Assembly (NCBI RefSeq): GCF_002870965.1
Contig: NZ_PHSO01000001.1
Span: 62,001-126,000 of the forward strand
Direction of reading: 5' to 3'
Length of the DNA: 64,000 nt
Source of the DNA: Tsuneonella flava
GTDB taxonomy: Bacteria; Pseudomonadota; Alphaproteobacteria; Sphingomonadales; Sphingomonadaceae
Part shown: in pieces, positions 25,956 through 35,685 of the stretch
How positions within the stretch are numbered: position 1 is the first letter of the stretch
Layout of the letters: every line of letters begins with the position of its first letter
Made by a program: the position numbers and the translations under genes
The notes under the pieces: model-generated
The model's input: only the letters and a program-made list of their open reading frames with translations
Database searches by the model: none
What the model was told of the DNA's origin: nothing

Positions 25956-27286
25956 GGATTGGACCGCCTCATTTCGCGATCTCTCGGCGAAAGATGTTCC
26001 TGCGCCCCAGCTTTTTGACCGGGCATAACCCCGGACTTGGTTGTCAGGTTGGAGAGATCCCATTCACTTTCGACAAACGATGCGCGAGTCGATTCGAATT
26101 TGGGGTAGCCTCCCACTTGTTCCTCCGAATCGATAACCTCTCCCCGCCCCTCAGCGATATAGAACAGGACGCGAATTTCCATTTCGCTCCTGTCCCACGG
26201 GCGCGCACCAGCGGTGGCAAGCACGTGGGTTTCAACCTCTGAGGAGGGCAGGATCGAAAATCCCGAAAGGTCATGAAGAGGCTTATCCTGCTCCTTTATT
26301 TCGGCGGACGTAACGCCATACCGGCCAAACATCGGCAGCGCGTTGCCATGCCGGTCCACAGCCACGTTATCACGCCCGTAATAAAGGAGGTCACCGACAC
26401 CGCCGATCATCAGAAAGGGAAGCCCCGGATCGGTGCTGTTGCCTCCGCGCATAACGTTACCAACCGCTGTAAGCCTGCCATCGACCGGCTTATGACCGGC
26501 CCATTCGAGGTCCATGAGGTTGTAGTGAACTGCACGATATTGCGGATCGTAGATCAGGTTGTTGATCAAAAGCGCTTCGACACCGCCCTTCAGCAGCGGG
26601 GAACGTTCAACATTATGTGCCCATATATTGCCTTCAAAGACGATATCTGTCGCGTTGTCGTGAATCAGCGATCCCTTTGAATGCTCGCCCTTCGGGTGAG
26701 TCGAATCGGCGAGCCCCTCGGCAGCGAGATTCGAGCGAAATACGATGTTCCGGCTTGTTCCCTCACGCCATTCTTCCACCGTATCTCCGGTAAAGCGAGG
26801 TCCGGAGGCGGACATGTTTTCATCAACTGCCCAGAAAAAGCTGTTGTTTTCAATCAGAACATTGTGCGCGGATCGGGTCGACAACGCGTCCGCTTCCCAG
26901 CCCTGTCGTTTGGGAAGGCCGTCACTTCCAACCACTACACGCAGATGCTGAATGATCACGTCATTGGCATTCACATCGATGCCGCCTCGCATAATCGTGA
27001 TGCCGGGTGACGGGGCAGTCTGCCCGGCAATCGTCACATGCGGTTCACTGACTGTGAGCGTTGAGCGTTCGAGGTCGATCGCCCCGCCCACTTCAAAAAC
27101 GATGATCCTGGGCCCTTTGGCTGAAATCGCCTCTGCCAGGCTGCCGGGACCGTCTTTGGCCAGAGTCGTGACACGAATGATTTTGCCGCCCGCGCCCCCA
27201 TCGGTCGGATTGCCGGATTGCGCGATTGCGGAGCTCGCGAACAATGCAAGACATAATGCCAGCAAGCAATTTCCGATAAATTTCAT
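25952..27286 (-). CDS. Pectate lyase (PL1-like parallel beta-helix)
   Basis: 444 residues with a signal peptide (about 1-22, ending AIAQ). The rest is a right-handed beta-helix: repeated short strands such as NDVIIQHLRVVVG, NIVFRSNLAAEG and DIVFEGNIWAHNVERSP. The segment WEADALSTRSAHNVLIENN suits the calcium-binding side. PL1 enzymes cut polygalacturonate by beta-elimination, giving unsaturated oligomers. It is divergent from the TonB receptor, with two candidate LacI operators between. Assigned to PL1 by overall pattern; the finer subfamily is uncertain. Confidence 0.82.
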   Translation of the reverse strand: MKFIGNCLLALCLALFASSAIAQSGNPTDGGAGGKIIRVTTLAKDGPGSLAEAISAKGPRIIVFEVGGAIDLERSTLTVSEPHVTIAGQTAPSPGITIMRGGIDVNANDVIIQHLRVVVGSDGLPKRQGWEADALSTRSAHNVLIENNSFFWAVDENMSASGPRFTGDTVEEWREGTSRNIVFRSNLAAEGLADSTHPKGEHSKGSLIHDNATDIVFEGNIWAHNVERSPLLKGGVEALLINNLIYDPQYRAVHYNLMDLEWAGHKPVDGRLTAVGNVMRGGNSTDPGLPFLMIGGVGDLLYYGRDNVAVDRHGNALPMFGRYGVTSAEIKEQDKPLHDLSGFSILPSSEVETHVLATAGARPWDRSEMEIRVLFYIAEGRGEVIDSEEQVGGYPKFESTRASFVESEWDLSNLTTKSGVMPGQKAGAQEHLSPRDREMRRSNP

Positions 27287-27347
27287 TGTGATTTCCTCTC
27301 CTCACATTGCCTTCTTGACAGCAAGGCAGGTATTGAGCAAGAAGAAT

Positions 27348-27361
27348 TGACACCGGTTACC
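27348..27361. promoter_or_regulatory. Candidate LacI operator 3
   Basis: TGACACCGGTTACC in the divergent pectate lyase/TonB receptor promoter. TTGACA at its left edge could serve as a -35 element for the receptor, and an AACCGG follows five bases later, so repression by overlap is plausible. Confidence 0.75.
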
Positions 27362-27436
27362 AAAAACCGGATTTAGGGAATTCAGGTGCTTTGGGAGGAG
27401 GTGTGGCTATAGCCGCAGCCCATTTCTCCCCCAAAA

Positions 27437-27450
27437 AGACACCGGTGCCA
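27437..27450. promoter_or_regulatory. Candidate LacI operator 4
   Basis: AGACACCGGTGCCA, a variant of the same motif, lies 16 bp upstream of the TonB receptor ATG and 76 bp after operator 3. A pair could support looping. Confidence 0.65.
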
Positions 27451-27466
27451 TTTGGAGGAGGATGCA

Positions 27467-30235
27467 ATGAAATTTCTGGTTCCCGGATGGAGCGCAAAGG
27501 CCGCACTGCTGGCTGGTAGCGCTCTCGCTTTTTCGACCCCTGCGTTCGCACAGAACGCTGGCAATCTCGAAGGCGATCAAGTTAACGATGCCGCATCCAG
27601 TGCATCAGACGAAATCTCGCAAGATGATGATGTTATCGTCGTTTCCGGTTTCCGCCAGTCACTGAAGGCAGCAATCACCGCCAAGCGCGAAGCAGCTGGT
27701 CAGGTAGATGTCATCGTCGCCGAAGATATCGCCAAGTTCCCTGACACCAACCTTGCTGAGTCCCTTCAGCGCATCCCTGGCGTTGCAATCGAGCGTGACG
27801 CTGGTGAAGGCCGTCAGATCACTGTCCGCGGTCTGGGCGCACAATTCACCCGCGTTCGGGTCAACGGGATGGAGACTATCGCCACCTCAGTCGACGGTGC
27901 ATCTTTTAACCGCGACCGTGCATTTGACTTCAACGTCTTTGCATCGGAGCTCTTCAACTCGATCGTCGTGAACAAGACCGCGTCGGCGGCGCTCGACGAG
28001 GGATCGCTGGGCGCCGTAATCGATCTGAGCACAGGCGATCCGCTATCCTACGGGGCCGGGGTCAAACTCGTGGGATCGGCACAGGCGCGCTACAACGACC
28101 TGAGCGAACAGGTCGCTCCACGGCTTGCTGGTCTGTTTGCATGGAATAATGCCGACGAAACCTTTGGGGTTTCGGCATCGGTAGCATGGACCAAGTACGA
28201 TACGCCCGAATTTGGCAACAACTCCGTTCGCTGGGCTAACAACGCGACTTTCCGCTCTGTAGACGGTGTTAATTGTGCAGCTAACCCAAGCGATTCGGGA
28301 TGCTCCGAGGTACGTGATGCCTTCCACCCGCGCATCCCCCGCTATGGTTTGGTGAACCACGAACGCGAGCGTCTGGGCGCCACGGCAGCGATCCAGTTCC
28401 GCCCCAGCGACCGCACTGATATTCAGATCAATGCGCTCTATTCCAACTTCAAGGAAAATCGCGACGAATATTGGGGCGAAGTGCTGCTGCGTTCCAACGA
28501 AAGCAAGATCGATCTCTCAAATTACGTGATCGATGATAACAACAACGTTGTCAGCGCCGATCTCGAAAACGCATGGATCCGGAACGAACGTTATCGCCGC
28601 GAAAGCGAGACAGATTTCTACCAGATTTCCGGTAAGATCAAACAGAGCTTCGGTGACAACTTCACAGCTTCGTTGCTGGGTGGATTTTCGAAATCGGATG
28701 CGACGATTCCCGTCGAAACGACCATTGTGTTCGATGATCGCGACGGTGTTTTCAGTTACGACTATTCCGACATGAAGTCACCGTTGCTTGTGTACGGAAC
28801 CGATGTGACCGACCCAAGCAATTTCCAGCTGGCTGAATTCCGCGACCGCCCCAGTTCAGTCGAAAACAAGTTCAAGACCGTCGCACTCGATCTTGAATGG
28901 AAGCCGGTTGACGGGCTGACCCTCTCGGCCGGGCCGTTCTACCGTCAGTTCGATTACTTCACCACAAGCGCACGCCGCGACTCTCAGTACTGCTCAGCAT
29001 TCACCTGCGCTCCCGGAACGTATGGGGCACCGGTAACTGGCGATCTGGCCGAGCTGTTCCAGCTGGGCAAGGCAGGGCAGCCTGCGGGCAATACCAATTC
29101 CTGGGTCGTACCGGACCTCGATGCCACTGTCGCATTCCTTGACCTTTACAACATTCCCGCAATCACCCGCGAAGGCGATGTAAGGAGCGTGCAGGAGAAG
29201 GTTACCGGAGGTTACTTCCAGACTGGCTTCGAGATCGACAGCGGCGTGCGCCTCACGGGTAACTTCGGTGTGCGTTATGCCCGCACCGAACAATCATCGC
29301 AGGGCTTCAACAACGGCCAGTATGTGATGGTCGAACGCACATATGACGACTTCCTGCCCGCGGTTAACCTCAATGTTTTCCCGGTCGACAACTTCGTTCT
29401 TCGCGGTGCGATCGCTCAGGTAATTACCCGCCCTTCGCTTGGCTCGCTGACTCCGGGCGGTTCGGTTGATGAGTTCAACTTCCGCATCACAACCGGCAAC
29501 CCTTTCATCAACCCATACAGAGCATGGAACTACGATCTTTCCGCGGAATGGTATTTCGCACCCGGCGCGATCCTTTCGCTGGCGGGATTCATCAAGGAAA
29601 TCGAAAGCTTCCCAGTCTCGAACTCGCTGCAGATTACTTATGCACAAAGCGGGCTTCCGCTCTCGCTCCTGACCTCAGGCACACCGGCCTACGATGCAGT
29701 CGTCAATGGCACGAACCCGAATCGCGAGTTTGAATTCCGCACCACCACCAATGGCGAAGGCGCGACGATCAAAGGCGTCGAACTCGGACTTCACCTCCCG
29801 TTCTCGGTTTTCTCGTCAGGCTTCCTGTCCAGCGTCGGTGTCTTGGGCAACGTGACGTATGTCGACAGCAATCGAGATGTGGAATTCGGTGGGCAGGTTT
29901 ATGAAACCGCCTTCCCCGGCGTATCGAAATACTCTGCCAATGGGACGCTCTATTACGACAACGGACGATTGTCGGTGCGTGTATCGGGCGCCTATCGCAG
30001 CGATTACAACACCGGGGATAGTGGCAATGGTAACTTCCTCGAAGGGTTCGATTCTTCGTTCAATCTCGATGCGGCAGTCCGCTACAAGGTCAACGACTTC
30101 CTCGAACTCACGCTTGACGGAAATAACCTGACCGACGCCTATCGTTATCGCTGGGCCGACGACGTCGCTCGCCGCAATTACGAAAACAATCACTTCGGGC
30201 GCACCATCATGGCTGGTGTTCGGATTGAATACTAA
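27467..30235 (+). CDS. TonB-dependent outer-membrane receptor for pectic oligosaccharides
   Basis: 922 residues with a signal peptide (about 1-30, ending PAFAQ). A TonB-box-like DDVIVVSG (about 49-56) precedes the plug (AEDIAKFPDTNLAESLQRIPG; TVRGLGAQFTRVRVNG). A long C-terminal barrel ends in the aromatic-terminated GRTIMAGVRIEY. Such receptors import substrates too large for porins using TonB energy. GGAGGAGGA precedes the ATG at 27467. It heads an operon with esterase, GH43 and TRAP genes and has two operators upstream, so the ligand is probably an oligogalacturonide or side-chain oligomer. Confidence 0.92.
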   Translation: MKFLVPGWSAKAALLAGSALAFSTPAFAQNAGNLEGDQVNDAASSASDEISQDDDVIVVSGFRQSLKAAITAKREAAGQVDVIVAEDIAKFPDTNLAESLQRIPGVAIERDAGEGRQITVRGLGAQFTRVRVNGMETIATSVDGASFNRDRAFDFNVFASELFNSIVVNKTASAALDEGSLGAVIDLSTGDPLSYGAGVKLVGSAQARYNDLSEQVAPRLAGLFAWNNADETFGVSASVAWTKYDTPEFGNNSVRWANNATFRSVDGVNCAANPSDSGCSEVRDAFHPRIPRYGLVNHERERLGATAAIQFRPSDRTDIQINALYSNFKENRDEYWGEVLLRSNESKIDLSNYVIDDNNNVVSADLENAWIRNERYRRESETDFYQISGKIKQSFGDNFTASLLGGFSKSDATIPVETTIVFDDRDGVFSYDYSDMKSPLLVYGTDVTDPSNFQLAEFRDRPSSVENKFKTVALDLEWKPVDGLTLSAGPFYRQFDYFTTSARRDSQYCSAFTCAPGTYGAPVTGDLAELFQLGKAGQPAGNTNSWVVPDLDATVAFLDLYNIPAITREGDVRSVQEKVTGGYFQTGFEIDSGVRLTGNFGVRYARTEQSSQGFNNGQYVMVERTYDDFLPAVNLNVFPVDNFVLRGAIAQVITRPSLGSLTPGGSVDEFNFRITTGNPFINPYRAWNYDLSAEWYFAPGAILSLAGFIKEIESFPVSNSLQITYAQSGLPLSLLTSGTPAYDAVVNGTNPNREFEFRTTTNGEGATIKGVELGLHLPFSVFSSGFLSSVGVLGNVTYVDSNRDVEFGGQVYETAFPGVSKYSANGTLYYDNGRLSVRVSGAYRSDYNTGDSGNGNFLEGFDSSFNLDAAVRYKVNDFLELTLDGNNLTDAYRYRWADDVARRNYENNHFGRTIMAGVRIEY

Positions 30236-30264
30236 GCGGTAACAATGGGACATAGGGGCCGCGT

Positions 30265-31266
30265 ATGAGAAGCGATCGCAGGTCACTCCTTTGCGCGGGC
30301 CTTGTTCTGTCCGGCACCCTTGCAGGGCGGGCGGTAGCGCAAACCGCGCCACCCTCCGCCAGCGGGGCCCTGCCACCAGGGCTCCCGCAACCCATCGAAA
30401 CAATTGATCTTTGGCCACATGGCGCCCCAGGTATGCCTGCAACGCCACCGCAAGAAGTGACGACCGAACGATCTTCCGACCGCCTCATCACCGATCGGGC
30501 GGTCTCAGGAATTTCGATACCCCGCATGGCGGTTTTCCGTCCCGACCGTCCGAATGGTGCGGCAGTCCTGATTTGTCCCGGAGGCGGGTATCGCCATGTC
30601 GTCGTCGACAAGGAAGGATACGAGATGGGGCGCTGGCTATCCGCTCGCGGCTTCACGGCCTTCGTTCTGTTTTACCGATTACCGGGCGATGGATGGGCTG
30701 CTGGTCCATCGGTTTCCCTGTCTGACGCGCAGAGAGCCTTGCGCCTGATCCGCCACCGATCCTCAGAATTTGCCATCGATCCCGAACGCGTGGCGGTGAT
30801 GGGATTTTCCGCTGGCGGGCATTTGTGTGCAGACCTCGCAACGCGTTTCGCGGACACCGTTTACGAAGCGCAGGACGAAGCCGACAGCCTGTCGGCCAAA
30901 CCGTTCTGCGCGGCACCGATCTACCCCGTAATCAGCATGGTGGACGGAGTGGCTCACCCCGGCTCAAAGGAACTCCTCTTGGGCAGCAACCCCTCGCAAG
31001 CGCTTGTCGAAGCGCACTCCCCCGATATGAATGTGCCAGACGATGCGCCCCCCTTCTTCCTGCTCCACGCCGAGGACGACGACGTAGTACCGGTCGAGAA
31101 CAGCTTGCGGCTCCGCGCATCGCTCAAGGCGCGGGGTGTGGCGGTCGAAACCCACCTGTTCGAATACGGCGGGCACGGCTTCGGCCTCCGCAGGGCAATC
31201 GGCAAGCCAGTCGGCATATGGCCTGACTTATGGCTCTCGTGGGCCAAAACCAAAGGTTTCGCATGA
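30265..31266 (+). CDS. Exported alpha/beta-hydrolase (acetyl-xylan/pectin esterase-like)
   Basis: 333 residues with a signal peptide ending near AVAQT (about 26). The fold is alpha/beta-hydrolase: oxyanion CPGGGYRHVVV, nucleophile GFSAGGH, acid in LHAEDDDVVP, and His in YGGHGFG. These match esterase/lipase enzymes that deacetylate plant polysaccharides. It starts 29 bp after the TonB receptor with AGGGG upstream of the ATG and overlaps the GH43 gene by ATGA. The substrate is inferred from the locus. Confidence 0.82.
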   Translation: MRSDRRSLLCAGLVLSGTLAGRAVAQTAPPSASGALPPGLPQPIETIDLWPHGAPGMPATPPQEVTTERSSDRLITDRAVSGISIPRMAVFRPDRPNGAAVLICPGGGYRHVVVDKEGYEMGRWLSARGFTAFVLFYRLPGDGWAAGPSVSLSDAQRALRLIRHRSSEFAIDPERVAVMGFSAGGHLCADLATRFADTVYEAQDEADSLSAKPFCAAPIYPVISMVDGVAHPGSKELLLGSNPSQALVEAHSPDMNVPDDAPPFFLLHAEDDDVVPVENSLRLRASLKARGVAVETHLFEYGGHGFGLRRAIGKPVGIWPDLWLSWAKTKGFA

Positions 31267-32885
31267 TGATCGCGCGCAGGGGATTGCTCGCTGGATTAGG
31301 CGGCGTTGGGGCTGCAGGCATCCTGCCGTTCCATTCATCCAAAGCGCATGCCAGCGCGGTCGGGACAGGGGGCGATAGCCCCGCCCGGTATCGCCGCGGT
31401 TTCGACAACCAGCGCATTCCCGACCTTGGCAATGGCACCTTTCTCAATCCAGTGGTTTCAGGTGACCGGCCCGATCCCTCAATTCTTAAGGATGGGAAGG
31501 ACTACTACATGACCTTCTCGACCTTCGACGCCTACCCCGGCCTTACCATCTGGCATTCCCGCGACCTTGTGAATTGGCGCCCGCTCGCCCCTGCACTTAC
31601 GCGCAATATCGGGTCCGTCTGGGCGCCCAGCCTGCATAAGGACGGTGGCCGTTACTTCCTGTACATCCCGGTCAAAGCATCCAAAGGTAACGACATTTTC
31701 GTTTCCTGGGCCGACCGGATTACCGGCCCATGGAGCGCCCCCATCTCCCTTGGCCTCCCCGATCATATCGACCCGTGCCACGCCGTTGCCGAAGACGGCA
31801 GCCGCTGGTTGTTTCTATCGGGAGGGGACCGGGTAAAGCTGTCGCCGGACAACCTCTCTCTCGCTGGCGAAGTCGAACATGTTTACGATCCTTGGCGTTA
31901 CCCGTCCGATTGGATCGTGGAAAGTTTTTCACCCGAGGGCCCCAAGATTCACTTTATCAACGGTTGGTACTATATGATCACAGCCGTCGGGGGCACCGCA
32001 GGGCCGCCAACCGGCCATATGGTCATCGCCGCGAGATCGCGATCGCTTCACGGGCCATGGGAACACCATCCCGCGAACCCTCTGGTACGCACTTCCAGTA
32101 TCGACGAAGCATGGTGGTCGCGCGGCCACGCCTCGCTGGTCGAGGCTCCTGATGGCAGTTGGTGGTCTGTCTATCACGGATACGAAAACGGCTTCTGGAC
32201 TCTGGGTCGCCAATGCCTGCTCGATCCAGTCGAATTCACACCGGACGGCTGGTTCCATATGACAGGCGGCGATCTCTCCTCCCCTATTTCGAAGCCAGCC
32301 GGAGGGACCGCAGTTCAACATGGTATGGCTCTGTCCGACGACTTTACCGGCCCTCTTGCACTGGGAAGCAAGTGGTCTTTCTTCAAGCCGGACGCAAATG
32401 AAGCGGGCAGAGTGAAAGGCGGTGGAGGGGTATTGCGTCTGGCCGGTAAGGGAGAGGCTCCTTCCAGCGGCTCACCACTCCTGTTAACGGCAGGCGACCG
32501 CTCGTACCGGTTCGAATGCGACATCGAACTGGCCCCTGAAGGGCGCGCTGGTCTGATTCTGTTTTATGACGCGAAGCTTTATTGCGGCCTCGGTTTCGAC
32601 AAGGATCGCTTCGTAACCCATCAATATGGCCGCGAACGCGCGCGCCCTGCCAACCCACATGGCGCCAGCATGCGGTTGCGGGTTACGAACAAACATCATA
32701 TCATAATATATGATACAAGTGGCGACGGGGGCCAGACATGGCACCGCTTCGATAGGGGGATGGAGGTTTCAGGATATCACCATAACGTGCGAGGCGGCTT
32801 CCTGATGTTGCGCCCCGGTCTTTACGCTGCCGGACCGGGCGAGGCGAAATTCCGCAATTTTAAATTCACAGCTTTGGATGACTGA
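31263..32885 (+). CDS. Glycoside hydrolase family 43 enzyme
   Basis: 540 residues. The N-terminus IARRGLLAGLGGVGAAG resembles a Tat signal. The five-bladed propeller shows GDRPDPSILKDGKDYYMTFS (catalytic Asp), DHIDPCH (pKa-modulating Asp) and VESFSPEGPKI (general acid Glu). A C-terminal beta-sandwich (about 350-540) resembles the extra domain of GH43 xylosidase/arabinofuranosidase enzymes. It should trim arabinose or xylose side chains from pectin in the periplasm. The first ATG at 31263 overlaps the esterase stop. Linkage specificity cannot be read from sequence. Confidence 0.87.
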   Translation: MMIARRGLLAGLGGVGAAGILPFHSSKAHASAVGTGGDSPARYRRGFDNQRIPDLGNGTFLNPVVSGDRPDPSILKDGKDYYMTFSTFDAYPGLTIWHSRDLVNWRPLAPALTRNIGSVWAPSLHKDGGRYFLYIPVKASKGNDIFVSWADRITGPWSAPISLGLPDHIDPCHAVAEDGSRWLFLSGGDRVKLSPDNLSLAGEVEHVYDPWRYPSDWIVESFSPEGPKIHFINGWYYMITAVGGTAGPPTGHMVIAARSRSLHGPWEHHPANPLVRTSSIDEAWWSRGHASLVEAPDGSWWSVYHGYENGFWTLGRQCLLDPVEFTPDGWFHMTGGDLSSPISKPAGGTAVQHGMALSDDFTGPLALGSKWSFFKPDANEAGRVKGGGGVLRLAGKGEAPSSGSPLLLTAGDRSYRFECDIELAPEGRAGLILFYDAKLYCGLGFDKDRFVTHQYGRERARPANPHGASMRLRVTNKHHIIIYDTSGDGGQTWHRFDRGMEVSGYHHNVRGGFLMLRPGLYAAGPGEAKFRNFKFTALDD

Positions 32886-33921
32886 ACGGACCATGGGGAA
32901 GAGGCCAAATCTGACCAAGACACCCGCGCTGGTGTCACGCAGATCCGTTCTGGCCGGATCACTGGTGCTGGGGGCAGGCGCGATGCTTCCCGCATGTAAA
33001 CCGATAATGTCGGGCCTGCTGACAGGAGCTGATGCGCATCCTGGCGATTATCCAACCGTTCGCGCTGTCGAATTCATGGGTCGCTATATCGCGAAAAGGA
33101 CAGGTGGCCGACTTGGCATCAAGGTTTTCGCAGGCGGTCAGCTGGGGAATGAAACCGATACTCTTGAGATTACCAGCTTTGGCGGGATCGATCTCAATCG
33201 AGTAAATTTCGCCCCGCTCAACAGCTTCGAACCGATGACACTGCCGTTCTCGCTGCCGTTCATTTTCGATTCCGTTTCCCACATGCGTCGCGTCGTCGAC
33301 AGCGAAGTCGGTGACGCGGTGTTGGCCTCGCTGGAACCGCACAAACTGATCGGTCTGTGCATCTACGATTCCGGGGCACGCAGCTTCTACAATGCGCGCC
33401 ACCCGATCACTGTTCCGGCGGATATGAAAGGCCTCAAGATCCGCGTTCCCGCGTCCGATCTTTATATCGCGATGGTCAATGCGCTGGGAGCGAACGCCGT
33501 ACCCATCCCCTTCAGTGAAATCTATCAATCGCTGGCGCAGGGTGTGATTGATGGCGCGGAGAATAACTGGCCGACCTTCGTAAGCGAGCGCCATTATGAG
33601 GTCGCCAAATACCTCAGCCTTACGCAACACCTTCTGACGCCGGAGACGCTCGTAATGAGCAAGGATAGCTGGGATCGCCTGCAACCCGCAGATCAGGCGC
33701 TGATGCGCGAAGCGGCAAAAGCCTCAGTGATCGAAATGAGGCGTTTATGGGATATCCGCGTCGCCGAAGCGAAGGCTACCGTGGCCGCATCCCGCGTTGA
33801 AGTGAACGAAGTCGAAACACAGCCCTTCGCCGAGCTTATGCGCCCCGTCTGGGACCAATTCATCACTACTCCTGCCCAGAAACGCGTCGTCCAACGCATT
33901 CTCGAAATGAAAGAAGGGTAA
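32878..33921 (+). CDS. dctP: TRAP transporter substrate-binding protein (DctP family)
   Basis: 347 residues. The N-terminus has SRRSVLAGSLVLGAGAMLPA followed by Cys, combining a Tat-like RR with a lipobox, so it is probably a membrane-tethered binding protein. DctP features include GRLGIKVFAGGQLGNETD, YDSGARSFYNARHPI, GLKIRVP and the ligand Arg region, then YQSLAQGVIDGAENNWPTF. TRAP DctP proteins bind organic acids; hexuronates suit the context. The ATG at 32878 overlaps the GH43 end; an ATG at 32893 is an alternative. Confidence 0.88.
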   Translation: MTERTMGKRPNLTKTPALVSRRSVLAGSLVLGAGAMLPACKPIMSGLLTGADAHPGDYPTVRAVEFMGRYIAKRTGGRLGIKVFAGGQLGNETDTLEITSFGGIDLNRVNFAPLNSFEPMTLPFSLPFIFDSVSHMRRVVDSEVGDAVLASLEPHKLIGLCIYDSGARSFYNARHPITVPADMKGLKIRVPASDLYIAMVNALGANAVPIPFSEIYQSLAQGVIDGAENNWPTFVSERHYEVAKYLSLTQHLLTPETLVMSKDSWDRLQPADQALMREAAKASVIEMRRLWDIRVAEAKATVAASRVEVNEVETQPFAELMRPVWDQFITTPAQKRVVQRILEMKEG

Positions 33922-33922
33922 T

Positions 33923-34402
33923 ATGGCTGCGTTCATTTCGCGCATGTTGATTGCGTTCGGCTCGATCGGGCTGCTCGCGATGACAGCTATCATCGGATGG
34001 CAGGTTTTCGGGCGCTTTGTGCTTAACTCCAGTCCATCGTGGACCGAACAGGCATCGCTGATCATGATGATCTGGTATGTCATGTTTGCATCTGCTGCCG
34101 GCGTGTACGAAGGTTTTCATATCCGTATCGCTCTTTTGGAAGAAAAGTTTGGCGAGCGGGCGCGGCCCCTTCTCCGGTTTGTGGCAATCATCATCGCGGT
34201 GATCGGCCTCGTTTTGCTTGTCTACGGCACACAACTTTGCTGGGCAGTCCGCTCGAATGCGGTGCCGTCGCTCGGGATAAGCCGGGCCATCGCTTATATC
34301 CCGTTGCCCGTCTCGGGCCTGCTTATGGCGCTGTTCGCGCTCCCGCAGATACTTACCGGACGCCATTCGGGTGACGACACACTTCACGTTGGGGGCGAAT
34401 AA
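33923..34402 (+). CDS. dctQ: TRAP transporter small permease (DctQ family)
   Basis: 159 residues with four membrane helices (about 8-30, 45-65, 85-108, 125-148). WQVFGRFVLNSSPSWTEQA is the conserved DctQ loop. It partners with DctM in sodium- or proton-driven uptake of the DctP-bound ligand. It follows dctP by one base and overlaps dctM at 34402. Confidence 0.9.
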   Translation: MAAFISRMLIAFGSIGLLAMTAIIGWQVFGRFVLNSSPSWTEQASLIMMIWYVMFASAAGVYEGFHIRIALLEEKFGERARPLLRFVAIIIAVIGLVLLVYGTQLCWAVRSNAVPSLGISRAIAYIPLPVSGLLMALFALPQILTGRHSGDDTLHVGGE

Positions 34403-35685
34403 TGGAACTTCTCGTCCTTTTCGGCGTCCTGTTTCTTCTGCTCATCGCCGGAGTACCGGTTGCTTTCTCGCTGCTAGCTGCTTCTATCGCGTGCTTTCTG
34501 GCGATGGATATCCCGCCGATCGTGGCTGTGCAGAGAGTGGCCTCGGGGATTAGCGTGTTCACGCTCCTGGCAATCCCATTTTTCATCTTTGCTGGCGATC
34601 TCATGTATCGGGCGGGAATTGCTGAACGGCTAGTGCGGGTCGCAGATGCAGCGGTTGGTCGGGTAAGAGGCGGCCTAGGCATCGTCGATGTGGGTGCATC
34701 GATGATGTTCGGTGCGGTATCGGGATCGGCAATCGCAAGTGCATCGGCGATCGGGTCGACCATGGTCCCGCTGATGAAGGACAAGGGTTATCCCAGCGAC
34801 TACGCGGTCAATGTCACTGCAACTTCGGCCATTGTGGGATTGCTGATCCCCCCTTCCCACAACATGATCATATATTCCGCCGCGTCGGGCATCGGAGTCT
34901 CGATTGGCGATCTGTTTCTGGCCGGTGTCATCCCTGGCATACTAACCGGGATCATGCTGATGGTGGTTGCCTGGCTCGTGGCGCACAAACGCGATCTGCC
35001 GACCGGTCGTTTTCCGGGCTGGAGAGAATTCATCCGTGCCACCGCCTACGCGATACCCGGACTTATGACCGCTATCATCATTATGGGCGGTATTCTCAGC
35101 GGTTTCTTCACCCCGACTGAGAGTTCGGCAATTGCAGTAATCTACACGATGCTGATCGGCACTTTCGTTTATCGCAGCCTCGGTTGGAAAGGCACGTGGG
35201 AGGCGGCCGGGAAATCGGTCCGCACCGCATCGATGGTGCTGTTCATCATTGCCGCCGCCACGGCTTTCGGCTTCGCACTTGCACTGCTGGAGGTGCCCGC
35301 TGCGCTTGCCGCTCTCATTGGCGTGATGACCGACAATCCGATCCTGACCCTTCTTATCATCAACCTGATGCTGCTGGCATTAGGCACCTTCATGGACATG
35401 GCACCGCTTATCGTGATCACCACACCGATTTTCCTGCCGGTGGCAATGGGCGTAGGCGTCGATCCGGTTCATTTCGGCATCATCATGATGCTGAACCTAG
35501 GCATTGGTCTGGTCACGCCCCCGGTCGGATCGGTCCTGTTTGTCGGCTCCGCCGTCGGCAAGATACCGGTGACTGCACTCGTGAAGACGATCTGGCCATT
35601 TTACCTCAGCCTGATCGCAGCACTGGTTCTTGTCACCTTTGTGCCGTCGCTGTCGCTCTGGCTGCCTGCTATGCTCGCGGAATAA
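34402..35685 (+). CDS. dctM: TRAP transporter large permease (DctM family)
   Basis: 427 residues, about 12 hydrophobic helices. Family motifs are IPFFIFAGDLMYRAGIAERL, FGAVSGSAIASASAIGSTM and LIPPSHNMIIYS, plus FFTPTESSAIAVIY in the second half. It is the channel-forming subunit of the TRAP system and probably imports uronates released in the periplasm. It ends one base before the convergent uxaA stop. Confidence 0.92.
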   Translation: MELLVLFGVLFLLLIAGVPVAFSLLAASIACFLAMDIPPIVAVQRVASGISVFTLLAIPFFIFAGDLMYRAGIAERLVRVADAAVGRVRGGLGIVDVGASMMFGAVSGSAIASASAIGSTMVPLMKDKGYPSDYAVNVTATSAIVGLLIPPSHNMIIYSAASGIGVSIGDLFLAGVIPGILTGIMLMVVAWLVAHKRDLPTGRFPGWREFIRATAYAIPGLMTAIIIMGGILSGFFTPTESSAIAVIYTMLIGTFVYRSLGWKGTWEAAGKSVRTASMVLFIIAAATAFGFALALLEVPAALAALIGVMTDNPILTLLIINLMLLALGTFMDMAPLIVITTPIFLPVAMGVGVDPVHFGIIMMLNLGIGLVTPPVGSVLFVGSAVGKIPVTALVKTIWPFYLSLIAALVLVTFVPSLSLWLPAMLAE